64,000 nucleotides of DNA from Ignelater luminosus (Eukaryota; Arthropoda; Insecta; Coleoptera; Elateridae): assembly GCA_011009095.1 (NCBI GenBank), contig VTPC01006119.1:40651-104650 (forward strand). Direction: 5' to 3'. Under the pieces are notes generated by a model. It searched no databases, was not told the origin of the DNA, and saw nothing but the letters and a program-made list of their open reading frames with translations. Of the stretch, positions 11,601 through 24,120 are shown one piece after another. Numbering within the stretch: position 1 is the stretch's first letter; every line of letters starts with the position of its first letter. A program made the translations under genes and the position numbers.

Positions 11601-14600
11601 TCCAAGCTTTCTATTCTTTATTACACTTTTATGTCCGACTTGAAAAGCTGTCATTTGAAGATTATTAGCTATAAGGTGGTCCTGGGAAAAAAATAAATAA
11701 ATAAAAATTCATTGCACTTTCCAAAAAGTGTTGACTAGAAATATATATAAACTTTTTATTTATATTTTAGATGCAATAGAAGGCAAACCTGATTATTAGC
11801 AGAAGTGGAACCTGCCATTACTAACAGTAAGGTTAACTCAAAGTAAGTAGTAAACTTTCTGTGTGTCTTTCTACTCGAGGCTGCGAGCTAACTAGTTCGG
11901 TGTACTCAAAATTATATCATTAGCATAATCATTCTTTATTAGATAGACCTTTTAAATTTTTCTGCTGTGTATTTTAAATGTTTTTATGTATCCCTTCGGC
12001 AACTTATCGTAAAAGGGTTATTTCAAAGACGAAAAGACAATCATTTGATATTAAATAAAACAAACTCGAAAATAGCAAAAGGAAGAGAACTTTAAACATC
12101 TGTTTTACTTAAAGTATAGCTTAGGGCGTATCTACTCGAAAATTCACGTATTACATCTAAATAACAATATAAACTGCGACAAACACGAAACACGGCAGTC
12201 ACAGTTGAATACAAACAGCAGAAAAAAAACGCTGCTGTATGAAAATAAATACGTAACATGATCATATCTCTAGATGGAAAATTCTATAGTTTTTTACGTT
12301 CTAATTTTCTAAATTACGAATACATTAAAACAGGAACGGCTAACTGTTTAGAAACTTTTTATGGGCACATACAAATCCGCTCTTCCTTCCCACACGAAAC
12401 TTTTAAATATTAAAGTCTTAAGTTAACTGTACATCATTAAATATTAAACAGTTCTGTCAAGTTTACAAGTTTCTGTTTGAAATCATTCCCCTTCTAACCA
12501 ACTAAAGTTCTACTAAATATACCATTAATAAAGATAAAGCAACTTACGCCACTTATACTTATGTTCGTTGTTTAAGTGGCGCGAAAGGAAGGCAGAAAAT
12601 CTAAAACGCTTATTTTAGATTGACGGTAAAGTGCTCTTAGATTATATACTAGAATGCGATCCGGCATTTTCGTGACGACGTGGCAGTGTGCCATGAAATT
12701 AGTCAGGTATGCATCTAAGCACCGAAAGGTTAAAAAGGATATAAAGGTTCAGGTTACCGGTTTATTTGTCTTCGCTTTAAACCTTTTTTAGGAATGCGGG
12801 CCAAAGGGGAAAATTTAGAGAATTTCTTCTATTTGAGGAGCATTATTATAGTAGTTCTTTCTTTTCTTTATTTCTTTTGATGTGATTCAAATTTCTGTTT
12901 AGAATTTTAAATTTGGTATTCCAATTGGAATCGACACTATAACTGACAGCGGTAGATGAGAATAACCACACCATAAACATTTAGATGAGTTTTATATTGT
13001 GTTATGTCTGATGGATGATGAAAATGCAACCAGAATGGTTTTTAAATGAAAATGTTTGCTGCGTTAGGTCAAGTTACGACATGAAGGATTGCACATTTGA
13101 TTGAAAAAGTCATGGGAATTAAAACGGCTTCGCTGAATGATTTTTCTGCTATTCGTCTGATATTATTTTTGAAATGTTTAAAATTGAATTTGAGAAAATT
13201 TCTAATGGATATACGATAGAGCCACAGTTTACTTAAGATTTTCGGAATATTCTGGCCCACAGTTTATCATCTTTTGTAAAGCTGTCACTTACATGACGGG
13301 TAGGTTAATAATATACACAAAGCGGGGAGTATATCGATATACAGTATGTACGTGCATTTGATCTTTCTATAAAAAATATAAACCGATTTGTTAAAATTTC
13401 CTCAGCAATTTAACAACATTGACATCTCATTTTCCACATTTTTTACTTCCTTCAACTTATGAATATTGGAAAATGTGGATTATAAAAGAAATCAATAAAT
13501 AACTCATTTTCCTTATTTTTTTAGGGGTGAAAGTAGTTATCTGACAAGCACATCTACTAAAATGGAAGAGTGAAGATTTTCAAGGTGATAAAATAGGAAA
13601 TTGCGGTAAAATGTATTTTTGTAATCTGCTAAATTGCGGCGACTGTATCTTATAATCAAACTTTGTAAATTACTCAATCAAAGCCGCTATAAGCTATTGT
13701 TCCGGTGTTTCCCTTGATCTCATAAGATGCTACATCATCCCGCTTTACCGCCGGATTAATCAGGCTGCTACAGGCGCACAAGAGCCTCTTCAACTCGGAT
13801 GAAGGAATAAGAAAATTCCTAAGTGGGTTCTGCTGTTCGCAGATTACTAGATGTTTTCACATTGATTATTATCTTCCTATACACTATGCATATTTCCGAA
13901 AAGAAAACCTTTTATAATTCTTTTTGTTTCTCAACTTTAAAAACTTCTTTCTTCCTTTTTGTACGCACTTAATCAAGATTCTTTTTATGAAAATAGCTTC
14001 GTTTAAAAACGGCTTTTATTGCAAATAAAAAAATTAATTTGCGTCTTATTTATTTATTTAGGAATTCCTAAGCAATTTTCCTTTATTGTTGGTTTAACGA
14101 AAAAGGTAACTAATAAAAAAGGTTCTGCTTTAATATTCAAATCTATTTTATAATTCTTCTTGTTTCTTTTGTTTTTAGTAGAAGGCTGGAAATCCTTCAG
14201 AAATTAAAAATAATTTTCTTGTTAAAATAATAATGAGTCTTTTTCTTCTTATAAGATAAGCTGACGTAACGGTAGGTAGTACGTGTAAACTAAGCTGAGA
14301 AAATTCCTTATTTACTTTCTGATTTTCTCTACGTGTTCAGTTAGTTATTTTCCAAGACTAGATGCAAATTATTATTGATGTTAATAAAACCCTGATGATT
14401 CACAGATGGAAAGTCAATTTTTCATTCTATATCTTACCATACAGAAATATACCGGGTGTCCTATTTACAAATATCGAAATATCTAAGGTTGGAGCTCCTC
14501 TAAATTCTGTGAAGGATTTTTAATGAGTTACACTGTCAATGTCTGAGTGTTAAAATTGTGTTTTACTAAATATCAAATAAATATAAATAAATTCAAACGT

Positions 14601-14700
14601 ACTGCTTAGTTAAATAATTAAATTAAATATGAAATTTGTGTTCAAACGTGATCCAGGATGAATAGCATGGATGTCGGTAATTCTTCTTATAAAATTCAAA
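11601..14700. other. AT-rich DNA without recognisable gene
   Basis: Over 3 kb without a domain-bearing frame. GC-richer patches occur at 12650-12830 (with a TATAAA-like site near 12740) and 13690-13830, but neither joins to a coding region I can identify. The short minus-strand frame at 13069-13260 has no family resemblance. Confidence 0.55.
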
Positions 14701-14779
14701 GGATCACAAGGTTCTCAGTTTAAATTGATTCACAATTAGCAAGGTGCATCAATGCTAAATTCATCAAAATCCATATCTG

Positions 14780-15590
14780 ATGAGATGTCGATATACGGAT
14801 TGTTTGAGCAACAATCAGAAACTTGTACGTCAAGAAGCTTTAACCAAAATAAATAAACTCGAAGAGGAATTGTTATATTTCCGCAAGATTTATAAATCAG
14901 GGGACTTTAGTCCAAAAATATCCAAAGAAGAAGAAATCGTGAATCAAGAAATGGCATGGGTGCTACCAAAGTCCACCAAGAAGAAGAGCTCCAAATCGGC
15001 AGTTAACTCTGAAGAGACCCAAAGCTAAGTGGACAAAAATCAAAAACTCCCGCCAGTAATTGTGAACAGATGAGATTAAGAATTCTATTGCTAAAGAAAA
15101 TGTGAAACTCAGGCGATTTGCTTAACCGATCAACAGATCAAAATTAATGTAAAATAGAGGACACCAACTAAAATCATGACACCAGAAAGCTAACAATGGC
15201 ACACTTACGAGAATAAGCAGGAAAGGCCCATCAAAGTAAGAAGTCTTCTATAGGACTCATTAAGCTTCAACTATTCGTCCTGACATTCGACAAAACGGAA
15301 GATATAAAGACAATTTACGAAATACAGTTAATTTGTCATCTGAAAGTTAGGATAGAGACTCTCAAAGCAAATAAATTGGTGCCTTATTTCAGGAAATGTC
15401 AAAGGTATGCACATACCCTTAGATATTGCAGACGAGGCTCAGTGTGCGTCAAGTGCACTAAAAATCATCTGACAAAAACTGTGTTAAGTCAAAAAATCTT
15501 CCCCCTTAAGTGTTCTAACTGTGGTGAGGCACACCCAGCTAACTACAGTGGTTGTGTTATAGTTATAGCAGCTACAGAAACGTAAAGATG
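14780..15590 (+). pseudogene. Jockey-type gag (PRE_C2HC and zinc knuckles)
   Basis: Gag binds element RNA. An N-terminal frame (14780-15028) is charged and Lys/Glu-rich with no clear motif. Near 15265-15375 a second frame gives PLFVLTFDKTEDIKTIY, the 'P-F-V-L----ENKKIY' block that precedes the knuckles in Jockey gags. The Cys-rich region 15376-15570 shows repeated CX2CX4HX4C-like spacing (CQRYAHTLRYC; CVKCTKNHLTKT; CSNCGEAHPANYSGC). The second knuckle has lost its last Cys. The frame changes between blocks, so the protein is not made. Confidence 0.75.
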
Positions 15591-15819
15591 AAGCAAGAAG
15601 CCACTAGAGAGCCACGGAAAACAATCATCTCCAAGAAAGTAACAACAGGCACCTCTCGTGCATAGATAATGCAAAAACAACAGCACACCTTAAATGAAAC
15701 TCCTACAAATCAAGAACTAGAACCTGAAGCAAACACGTAAGGGAAATTTAGCCAAATAAATGCTTGACTCGATAACGAAGAATAAAGTATTGGTGCTGTA
15801 CCAAAATGCACAACCACAA

Positions 15820-16885
15820 ATGGATAGAAGAGATCTTCGAATTGGGGTCTTTAATTCCAATGGCATTATCAACAAAAGACTTGAGCTAGAAACATCTGCT
15901 TGATCACAGAAACTCATTGATAAAATTCATGATTATAAAGTCTATCATACATTTCACCCAAATAACCAAGTGAAAGGAGGAAGAAGAAGAAGAATCGATT
16001 AAACATCATCAGGAACATCTCCAGGAAGTTTACTGCCCACTACGACATAATCTAAAAAGCTCATATTAGTACGCCTTTATAATTGGAAAAGATTGTAATA
16101 CTAAACATGAGGACTGGCGATCAAGACTGACTACCACAACAGAACTGCGACTTTTTTATTGCCCGAAAAGTCTGAGCTAATTTTATGGACATACTAGAAG
16201 ACACTTTTGATCTGAACTTGAATCTTTCAGCGCCCACTAAGACATAATCTAAAAAGTTTAGACTAGTGCTTCTTTAACGAAGAGAAGAGAGGTTTAAAAC
16301 TGAAAAAAATTGTAATGCTAAGCATGAGGACTGGCGATCAAGATTGGCTACCACAGCAGAGCAGAGAACTGCGACTTTTTCATTGCCCGAAAAGTCTCAG
16401 CTAACTTTATGGACATACTAGAAGACAATTTCGATCTGGACTTCAATCACTTAGTAGTAATACTAACCCTCAGCAAAACAATTAATAAAAAAGAAGCGCG
16501 TCCTGCCTTGACCAATACAACCACTGATTGGGAACTCTTCAAACAAGAACTACAGAACAATATAAACCTCAACATCTGACTCAGAATCAAAGAACAACTC
16601 CATGACGAAATTAAAAATTTCATAAAAACAATTCAAAATTCAGCATTTAGCAGATTACACGCATAACCAAAGGAAATAATTACCCCGCAAAAACTAGTTG
16701 GCTTGTAGCTGAAAAGCGTAGAGGGCAAGTATCAAGAGATCCAATAGATAAAAAGATTTTGAACAACAAGACCTAAAGACTACATAAAACGAAAGATTCA
16801 GAAACTCAAGAATGAATCATTTAATTACTATTGAGGTGAGTTAATCCCTGAAAAAAACTCTAGCTACTCTCCAAAATGACCAAGC
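15820..16885 (+). pseudogene. Jockey-type AP endonuclease remnant
   Basis: The opening reads RIGVFNSNGIINKRLELE, equivalent to the Jockey 'WNANGL--KK-EL' start. Further on, CNAKHEDWRSRL matches the 'GDLNAKH--WGSR' block, and FMDILEDNFDLDFNH is the late part of the domain. VVILTLSKTI near 16450 is the position after the SDH-type motif. TNTTTDWELFKQEL near 16520-16555 is the typical start of the linker to RT. Each block is broken by stops. The central part is present twice because of a local duplication. Confidence 0.7.
16035..16450 (+). repeat. Tandem duplication inside the LINE endonuclease
   Basis: A segment starting at GCCCACTACGACATAATC (16035) and ending near 16226 recurs from 16231 to 16450. 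Shared stretches include the ACATAATCTAAAAAG start, the GAGGACTGGCGATCAAGA core and the ATGGACATACTAGAAGACA end. The second copy carries about 25 extra bases near 16275-16310. The copies differ by scattered substitutions, so the duplication is old. Confidence 0.85.
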
Positions 16886-16889
16886 AACT

Positions 16890-18051
16890 AATTAAGGTGT
16901 GATGAATAATTTAATTAAAAACAAACTAATAAGTTTACAACAAATTTGACTTAATCTCCTTTAAAGTATTCTCCTTGGCTAGCGATGTACTTATTCCAAC
17001 GGTGGTTCCATGATTGAAAGCTCCCGTGGCCCTCTCAATGTCGGGAATGGTGTCAAAACGTTTTCCTTTCAGCACGATTTTTATTTTTGAAACGAGCCAG
17101 AAGTAGCATGATGTTAAATCCGGAAGTAAAGCGGATGTGGACAGACAGGAACCTTTTTTTCGTCCAAAAACTCACGGATTAGAAGCGAGATGGGAGGAAA
17201 CCACGGGCCCATTTTTCTGGTCTCTTTCTCTGTACATCGTTTTGCAAACGTTGCAGTAGGCCCTTGTAGTATTCGGAGTCGACAGTTGTTCTTTCTAGAA
17301 CGAATTCTGACTGCACTATCAAAAAAACACGATGAGCATGACTTTCACGTTCGACTTCAATTGACTTGCTTCCTTAGGGCTAGGAGAACCATTCGCTTTC
17401 CATTGCAAACTCTGAATTTTCGTCTCAGAGTCATATCCATACACCGAACTTTTATTCCTAGTTATAATGTTTTTCATAAAGTCCGGATCTGCTGCAAGAC
17501 GATCCTTCAAGTCCGTACAAACTGACACACAATTTTCCTTCTGTTAGCAAATCAAAAGTCTGGAAACAAATTTTGCACTCACTCGTCTCATTTGCAAATT
17601 ATTAGTTAAAATGCTTTGCACGGGCCCGTGCGAGATGTTCAGTTCGTTGGCAAGCTCTCGAATAGTGAATGGCCTGTTTGCACGAAACATTTTTGCAATT
17701 TTTGCGCGTTTTCGTCTGTTTTGGAGGTCGAAGGACGTCCCTACCTTTGCTCGTCTTCAATCGACACATTTCCGTTTTTAAATCGCTCATACCACCGTAA
17801 ACAGTCTTCGGAGTCACCACATTATCGCTATACACTGCTTTTAACATTTCCTAAGCTTCTTTGTCACTCTGTTGCAGCGTGAAACAAAACTTAATCTTCA
17901 CGCGTTGTTCGAAATCCGTGATGCGCGACAGACATGGTAAACACAACCTCACTCTCCCAGCTTTGGAAGTCGACTGACAGATCACAACTTGTTCCGACTT
18001 GTCACTGTTGATTTCTAAAAATCAGGCTATCCGGCTTATTACTTCAAATCG
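16890..18051 (-). mobile_element. mariner-type DNA transposon, decayed
   Basis: Mariner elements are about 1.3 kb, insert at TA and encode one DD34D transposase. The minus strand carries transposase pieces in the right order from about 17936 down to 16930. The ends are loosely similar after inversion: GGTGTGATGAATAAT at the left against GATTTGAAGTAATAAG read inward from the right. With one gap they share most positions, so these may be decayed terminal repeats. The resulting length of about 1.16 kb fits a slightly deleted mariner. Confidence 0.78.
16930..17936 (-). pseudogene. mariner transposase
   Basis: The N-terminus reads FEQRVKIKFC and then EMLKAVYSDNVVTPKTVY, the first helix-turn-helix of mariner transposases. 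After a frame change there is a decayed second HTH. The catalytic part from 17528 reads LAADPDFMKNIITRNKSSVYGYD. In active members this is 'ITGDESWVYGYD', so the first catalytic Asp is lost. KSNVKVMLIVFF follows as usual. The second Asp region is not legible. The C-terminus (about 17000-16935) reads WNKYIASQGEYFKGD, close to the conserved 'CIAS-GEYFEGD' ending. The start codon at about 17936 is chosen because it precedes the conserved N-terminal block. Confidence 0.85.
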
Positions 18052-19651
18052 ATGTAGCGTTAGCAGTTGCTGCTACAAAAATTCATTCACTGTATTTTTT
18101 TATCATATCGTATATTAGAAAAATACCTGTGAAAGAGATAGCAAACAGAAAGCAGTTGTATTTGCTAGCTGAAATATTTCAGCCTAATCAGATGGAAATA
18201 GATGATCACTGATATTGTCGAAAGAGCCCTAGAGAAAAAAGAAATATGTACTGCGCTGTTCTTAGGTGTTAGCCAGGCTCTTAATAAAGCATAATGGTCT
18301 AATCCGTACACTATTTAAGATACTACCAAGAGAGTATGTAGACATCCTAAAGTTATACATATCAGAGAGAACTTTTAGAATCAAGCGGGAAGATGAGTAC
18401 TCTGATCTTATGGACGTCAGAGCTAACCCATAAGTACTATCGTGGGGTGTTTCAACACCCCAACCTGAATGTTTTCTTGTGTCAACTCTCGATATGTAAT
18501 TGTACAGTTTTCCCATGCTATCTAATCTTCTAACTCGATGACGTCTTCTTACTAGTAGGGAAACCACGTTACAAAACATTTTAGTTTGCAAGTGGCGTGC
18601 ATCTGGTGTGTTAGGACACCCCGCCATAATAACACTTTTATTATTATTTTTTGACCTATTTAACCAAATAGCAATTGGAAGCTTTCGCTGAAAATTTTAG
18701 TGATGATACGGATGCACTTAAGAAAGAACACACTTTGTCTTTTTGGGCCAACAACTCCAATTCTTATATTATCTTTTCAGCAGTCAAAAACCACTGCCTC
18801 CCATTTATTATTAACAATAATAGCACATAACAAAATAGTGGAGAGGTTAAAACTTCTTTTACCAAAATTAAATTCATGACGTAATAATATAGAGGCGTTA
18901 TTCTACAAAAAGAAGTAAATGAAGACAATAGCTAAATAAACGGGCGCCACTAGAATTCTCTATCTATACGGGTGAAGGCAGCAACTTGTATTACAAATTT
19001 GTTATCCTTGAATAATCAAGGAAATAACACAGCTTGAATATCTTTTACTGTTACTGTAATTATTTTGTGTTTTATTTGTTTAAGCAGAAATCTTAGCTAT
19101 TAAAATTAATACTCTCAGACGATTCAGGAAAATTGTTCAAGCAAAGCAAACGATTTTTAAGCTTTTTCGGGAAAGTTAGAATTTTTATTAAAATGTTACA
19201 CAAATCGTGTATAATAATCCTGATTAAACATTATACTGAATCGTATCAAGAAAAGCTTTTTAACTTACAATATACGACAGAACTTAAAATAATTCACTGA
19301 AGAAAGTTTATTCAAGGGTCTAAAAAGCTCTTTGCATTTTTCAAATAACAAGTGCAAGTTCTCTTAATTAAGTAACAAACAAGGATTTTGAACGGTGTAA
19401 TAAAAAAAATTATAATAAAATTGATAAATTCTACTTACATTTATAAGCGATAGATGCCACTATCGTTGAATTTTGTTCCTTTGGGAATCCTTCCTTACAC
19501 TCAAACTGAATATTTGAATTTTAAAGAAAGAAAGTACGCCGAGGCAATTAATATCAACATGAGCATCCAGTTTATTATTTGCACTGACAGAGATGTTGTA
19601 ACGAGCCAGTGCTCAAAGGTATGCACAAGTCCCGTCCAGGCCAATGGTAGA
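18052..19651. other. AT-rich DNA; possible LTR-like block at 18267-18618
   Basis: No gene is recognised. A 16-bp perfect palindrome (GCTGAAATATTTCAGC) lies at 18168-18183. The block 18267-18618 starts with TGTTAG and ends with GGACA, is GC-richer than its surroundings, has an AATAAA near 18281 and a GGGGTGTTTCAACACCCC hairpin near 18443-18460. It could be a solo LTR, but I see no target duplication. A 121-residue minus-strand frame inside it has no family resemblance. Confidence 0.3.
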
Positions 19652-20075
19652 TGTTAAATCCCGTAGCTCATGCTGCAGATGGGGTGGATTCTCAAATAAA
19701 CTTGGCTAGTCTCTCACAACGAGAAGCTCACCGTTTTCCAAAACTCTTATTAAACTAATAAATGGTCGTAAAAGAGGGCGCCAGCAGTCGTAGATCGAAG
19801 GGTTCTGATGGTCGGTCACGCGACTACTCGTGAATCCGACACCCTGTATATAGGCCTCTTACGAAACCTCCCCTTTGTGTAACTTACTTCGTGGAAGCTC
19901 TATTAAAACTCGCTCTGACGTTTCACCAATGAGACTCAATACACAAAATAAACACTGTATAAGCACTTGATTTGTCTTACTTAATTTTGCTAAGGAAGTC
20001 CTCTGAAGACTTCCTTCTTTTAAAACGATACAAGAGAGAAATGCCAATTCAACATTTACTTCTCTCTTGAGCAAG
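19652..20075 (+). repeat. Possible solo LTR fragment
   Basis: The block opens with TGTTAAATCCCG. It has a TATATA box near 19853-19858 and an AATAAA near 19947, and its upstream half is GC-rich, like the U3 of many insect gypsy LTRs. I found neither a convincing 3' end nor a target duplication, so this remains a suggestion. Confidence 0.22.
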
Positions 20076-23000
20076 GATATCTAGTCTATAATTGAAATTT
20101 GGAATATACACTACGTGCTTTTTGATAGCCAAAAGAACAAAATAATGAAATTAAGCTGCTTCGCCTGGACCAGAGATTCACTTACAAAAACAAAAATACA
20201 AGAAGTCAACCTTACTTACATTTATTAAAACAATAATGATAATAAAAAAAAATGAGTCAAACACACACAAACAAAAATACAAAAACAATAACAAAATAAC
20301 ACTACAAAAAAATATCAATAAGAGGCATAAATTAATTTCTGTTTGGAGAACAGAGTCGATAAAATAATAAAAAAAAACAGAAACAAACTATAAGAAAAAA
20401 AAATTATTGCAATAAACAAAGCGAAATGATTCTGTTACGTTAAAATTTTAAAATAGAACACAAAAGATCAAAATTCAAATATTAATTAACCCGACTAAGG
20501 TAAACTTGACCATAAATTGTTAAATATTGGCAACTGAACTTTACATTTAAGAACAAAGAAATGATTGCCAAGTTAGTAATTTTGTTGCAACAATTCATCA
20601 AACACCAGCTAAAATTACCTGGGAACGTTCCTGTTACAAATTAGTTAAAAATTTACTTGTAAAAATTATGATTCAATAAAACAATACGAAACTGATCCTG
20701 TCTAAGCAAAGTTTTCGTATAAGATATTTCACAAAGTTCGACGTTCTTCTAGTCTTTAAACATTAAAATTCATATAATAAAACATAGCAGGTTTTCTTTC
20801 TTACTCATACAGGAATTTTTTCTTCCAGAAGGTATGTGCAGACCTCTGTTTTCCGACGAAAGGCAGCTAGATCCAATAATTGAGAAAACTTTAATTTCGA
20901 AGAACAACCACTTATTTTACGTTAATAACAAAAAAACATAAGAACAAAATCCAGGCGTTTACACACAATTTTATAAACGAAAATCACTGAGTCTCAAGCA
21001 CTATTAAAATTTTGCGGAGCTTCCAAAATGTAGTATACACACAGATGCTACACCAACGGGGCCAAAATGGTTGCGTTCCTACCCTCTACAATTTCTGCTT
21101 CCTGGAGGACACTAGCGTAATTATATTTTGGTTATAATTCCCCACGATAACGAAATTTATAAGCCTTGCTGTTGGCAGACAAACCACTTTCTTCCGCGAC
21201 TATTGCGCGTCTCTGACACGAAGAAATTACGATTTCTCCAGTCCGATCTCTTTTTTTTTCTAAGAGGGTCGCTTCACTTAATTTGGTTTGAATCTAATTA
21301 GGGGATGTAGAGGTAAACGTCGAAAATTACCACACGTTGGTTCAAGTCAACAGCTATCCACGTCATGCCTAACCTCTGCGTTTTTTGTTACGCAGTTCGT
21401 ACTTACGGAAGTGGGGTTAAAAAGTCGGATATACACCCTAACAGATTAAGACATTAATATTCTTTATGCGACAATGGAAAATTTTACTTGTAGATTCTCT
21501 AGTTTAAATTTGACTTCCCCGAGACTGTGTGACTGCAGTATTGCAGCTAATGATTGTGGGAATTTGATATTGGAAATCAACGAAAGACACGTCTACTGGA
21601 GTCTAGGTGTCGAGACCACAAAAATATTAATTCTTTAAAATAACATTATAACAAACATTCGTTTAATGAAACAATTTAAATATTGCGCGTCAAGAAAACA
21701 AATATCCGAACGAAATTGAAAAATAACATTACAATGTTCGTTGTAGACAAATCCTCAATTTAGGTATGTAAAGAGTTTATGCAATGTACGTATTTTAAAA
21801 AAGAATAATGGCCAGTTGCGTCGGTTGGAAAATCTCAAACAGCAACAAAAACTTGCAATAAAGAAGTTTCAGTTCGAGACAGGCTGAAAAGATTAACTGT
21901 AACATTAGAATGTACTTGCGTGCAAGTAAGATGACAATCTCAAACAAACATATGAGATGCTAATAATGTAGTAGGATCTGGTTTTGTCTTGTAGTTGTAT
22001 AATATCGTGCATTATGCAGCCATGGGATTCACTTTATAGTTATAATGCGTTACTGCTGTAATTATAAATTAACCTCGTAGCAACAAAAACATACACATAT
22101 ATATTTGCTGAATATTTCGTTTCTTTTGAAACACTGATGTGTTTACTTAATAAAAATATACCTACTGTATTGCTTCTGAATTACTTACTATGAAATCCGG
22201 TCACGTTTTCTACGTATCGTCGTTTCAATCTGGTTTTGTGTTATTGATTGTCACTGTAATTTCCGACGATACTAAATGTTTCTTTAAAAACTCTAATCTT
22301 TCTACTTCGATATATAATTGACTACGTATAACAATGAGTTTTAGTTTGGCGTCCGCATATTTTAATTGCAATGTTAATAAACAACGTGATTTGTATGTTT
22401 ACATACAATAAATTCTGGAGTATTAGACACGACTATCAATCACAATTCGAATTCTTGCCGAAACACAAAATGTCAACGATCTCGGTCTCGAGCGATTAGT
22501 TGTCTTTATCGAACAGTTGTTGTTCTCAGCTTTAATAGAGCACAGACAAACATTTTCTGCTATTAGAAGATTGAAAGTAAATCTAAAACAACTTGATTAT
22601 GACCCTAGAAGTGAAATCTTGAATATATGTACATTTTAAAGTTTTTTATTTTCTCAAATGCTATTACCATTCTAATACGCTGGCTGTTTGTTGTTTTGCT
22701 ACTGAAAATCATTTGTTTATTACTTTTAATATTCCAAAATCTCAGAAGTTAAGAATTACAGTACTTTAGAAGACATAATACAGCTCACAAAGCAAGTAAC
22801 CGATAAAAGCGACCTTCTCCACTAGTATTCATAGAATTGGGGGACTGAGAGATTGATTGCTGAACTCATCAAGAGAATTATTGGAGTTTTTAATCTACCC
22901 TTCAACATAAAGGGACGCAGCCCTCAAGGCGAGCATTATATGAGCTTTTACAAAACAAACTTTAAATCACTATCGTTCATAATCATAAATAACTCTCGTT

Positions 23001-24100
23001 TTGAAATTTAATAAAAATATCATATCTTATAGATGGAGTATTTTAATAGGTTTTGCTTTAAATGGAGTTTTTAGTTCCTATTTATGAGTTTCCTAGTTTT
23101 TAGTTTTCTGCAGCTTAATCCTATTTACTGTACTAGAGTCTTAATAATTAAGTAGACCGAGTGTAAAACTAGGACAGCCCTTACTTTAAATTTTAACAGG
23201 GATACTTTAATGTGGACTTTCCTTTAATTTAAGGCGATGCTGACGCATCCTTTAAGGTTATTTATTTTTAAATTTTAAATGTCAGTTTAGACTAAGTACA
23301 GATGATAAATAATGGAAATACAAAATCCGTTAATATGTTAAATTGTGAAATACAAAAATTCCATTTATTTTCTACCCTGAAACAGATACTAAAAATAAAT
23401 ATTTGCTTTCAATTATCCCGATTATCTATGTCAATAAAACTAGTTCATGCCAACTCAAAAGAAAGTCTGAAATTGTCAATTATTAACTACTTGATTCACA
23501 ATAAATGAAATGCAAATAATTTTTTTAAGTTAACTAATGAGATCATACCGAGTTTCAGTTGCTTCATAAAATATTTCTGTTTGAACATCAGACTGGCATA
23601 TAAATTATCAAAGTTTTTGATTGGATTTGTTTTAATAAATATGTAACAGTATTTCAAACTCATATCGATATTATAAAATTATTCCTTTAGTTTACAAACT
23701 TTGATTTACAGGCACACAGGGAATTGAAAACTGCTTCCAGATGATTATTACATTGCTTACCTTAAATATTAGAAATTTCCTTATCGTTATCGTCGAAACA
23801 GAATAAAACTCTATTACTAAACCTTTGCATTTATTTCAACAAACTAAAAATCAAAAAGTAAAGGACATAATTAGCTCCAAGCTTGATAATTAGTTGGTAA
23901 ATTTTAAGCTTTATCAAGGTTCGATGAGCCAATATAATGTATACAGCTGCTTGAATTTTGTATTAATCTTGAACAAATATCAATTGTGAATAAACTTTAT
24001 GATTAACAAAATTTCACCAATTTAATAAACCTTGAGAAGGCATCTAGATAAACAAAACCAAATTACCTTTAGTTACAAAATCTCTCAAAAGGCTCAAAAT
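20076..24100. other. AT-rich DNA without recognisable gene
   Basis: About 20210-20440 is very A-rich and low in complexity. About 20980-21430 is GC-richer but shows no domain on either strand. The rest is AT-rich with only short chance frames. No RNA gene signature was seen. Confidence 0.5.
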
Positions 24101-24120
24101 GACACTTAATTTTCTCAACG

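Larger units (their letters stand above)
14700..16885 (+). mobile_element. Jockey-like LINE: gag and endonuclease, truncated before RT
   Basis: Jockey-clade LINEs encode a gag with C2HC zinc knuckles and a second ORF with an AP endonuclease and RT. Gag pieces cover 14780-15585. The endonuclease covers about 15820-16610 and is followed by a linker (about 16680-16860). The RT is absent: the sequence stops at about 16885, where the mariner element starts. The copy is full of stops and contains an internal duplication at 16035-16450. Confidence 0.78.

Noticed and set aside
18262-18627. A 121-residue minus-strand open frame as a gene.
   Set aside because: No domain, no neighbouring exons, and the block has LTR-like ends and a hairpin; it is better explained as non-coding repeat.
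20210-20440. The very A-rich block as a processed-transcript poly(A) tail.
   Set aside because: It is interrupted throughout by C, G and T, has no adjoining coding remnant, and reads as ordinary low-complexity DNA.
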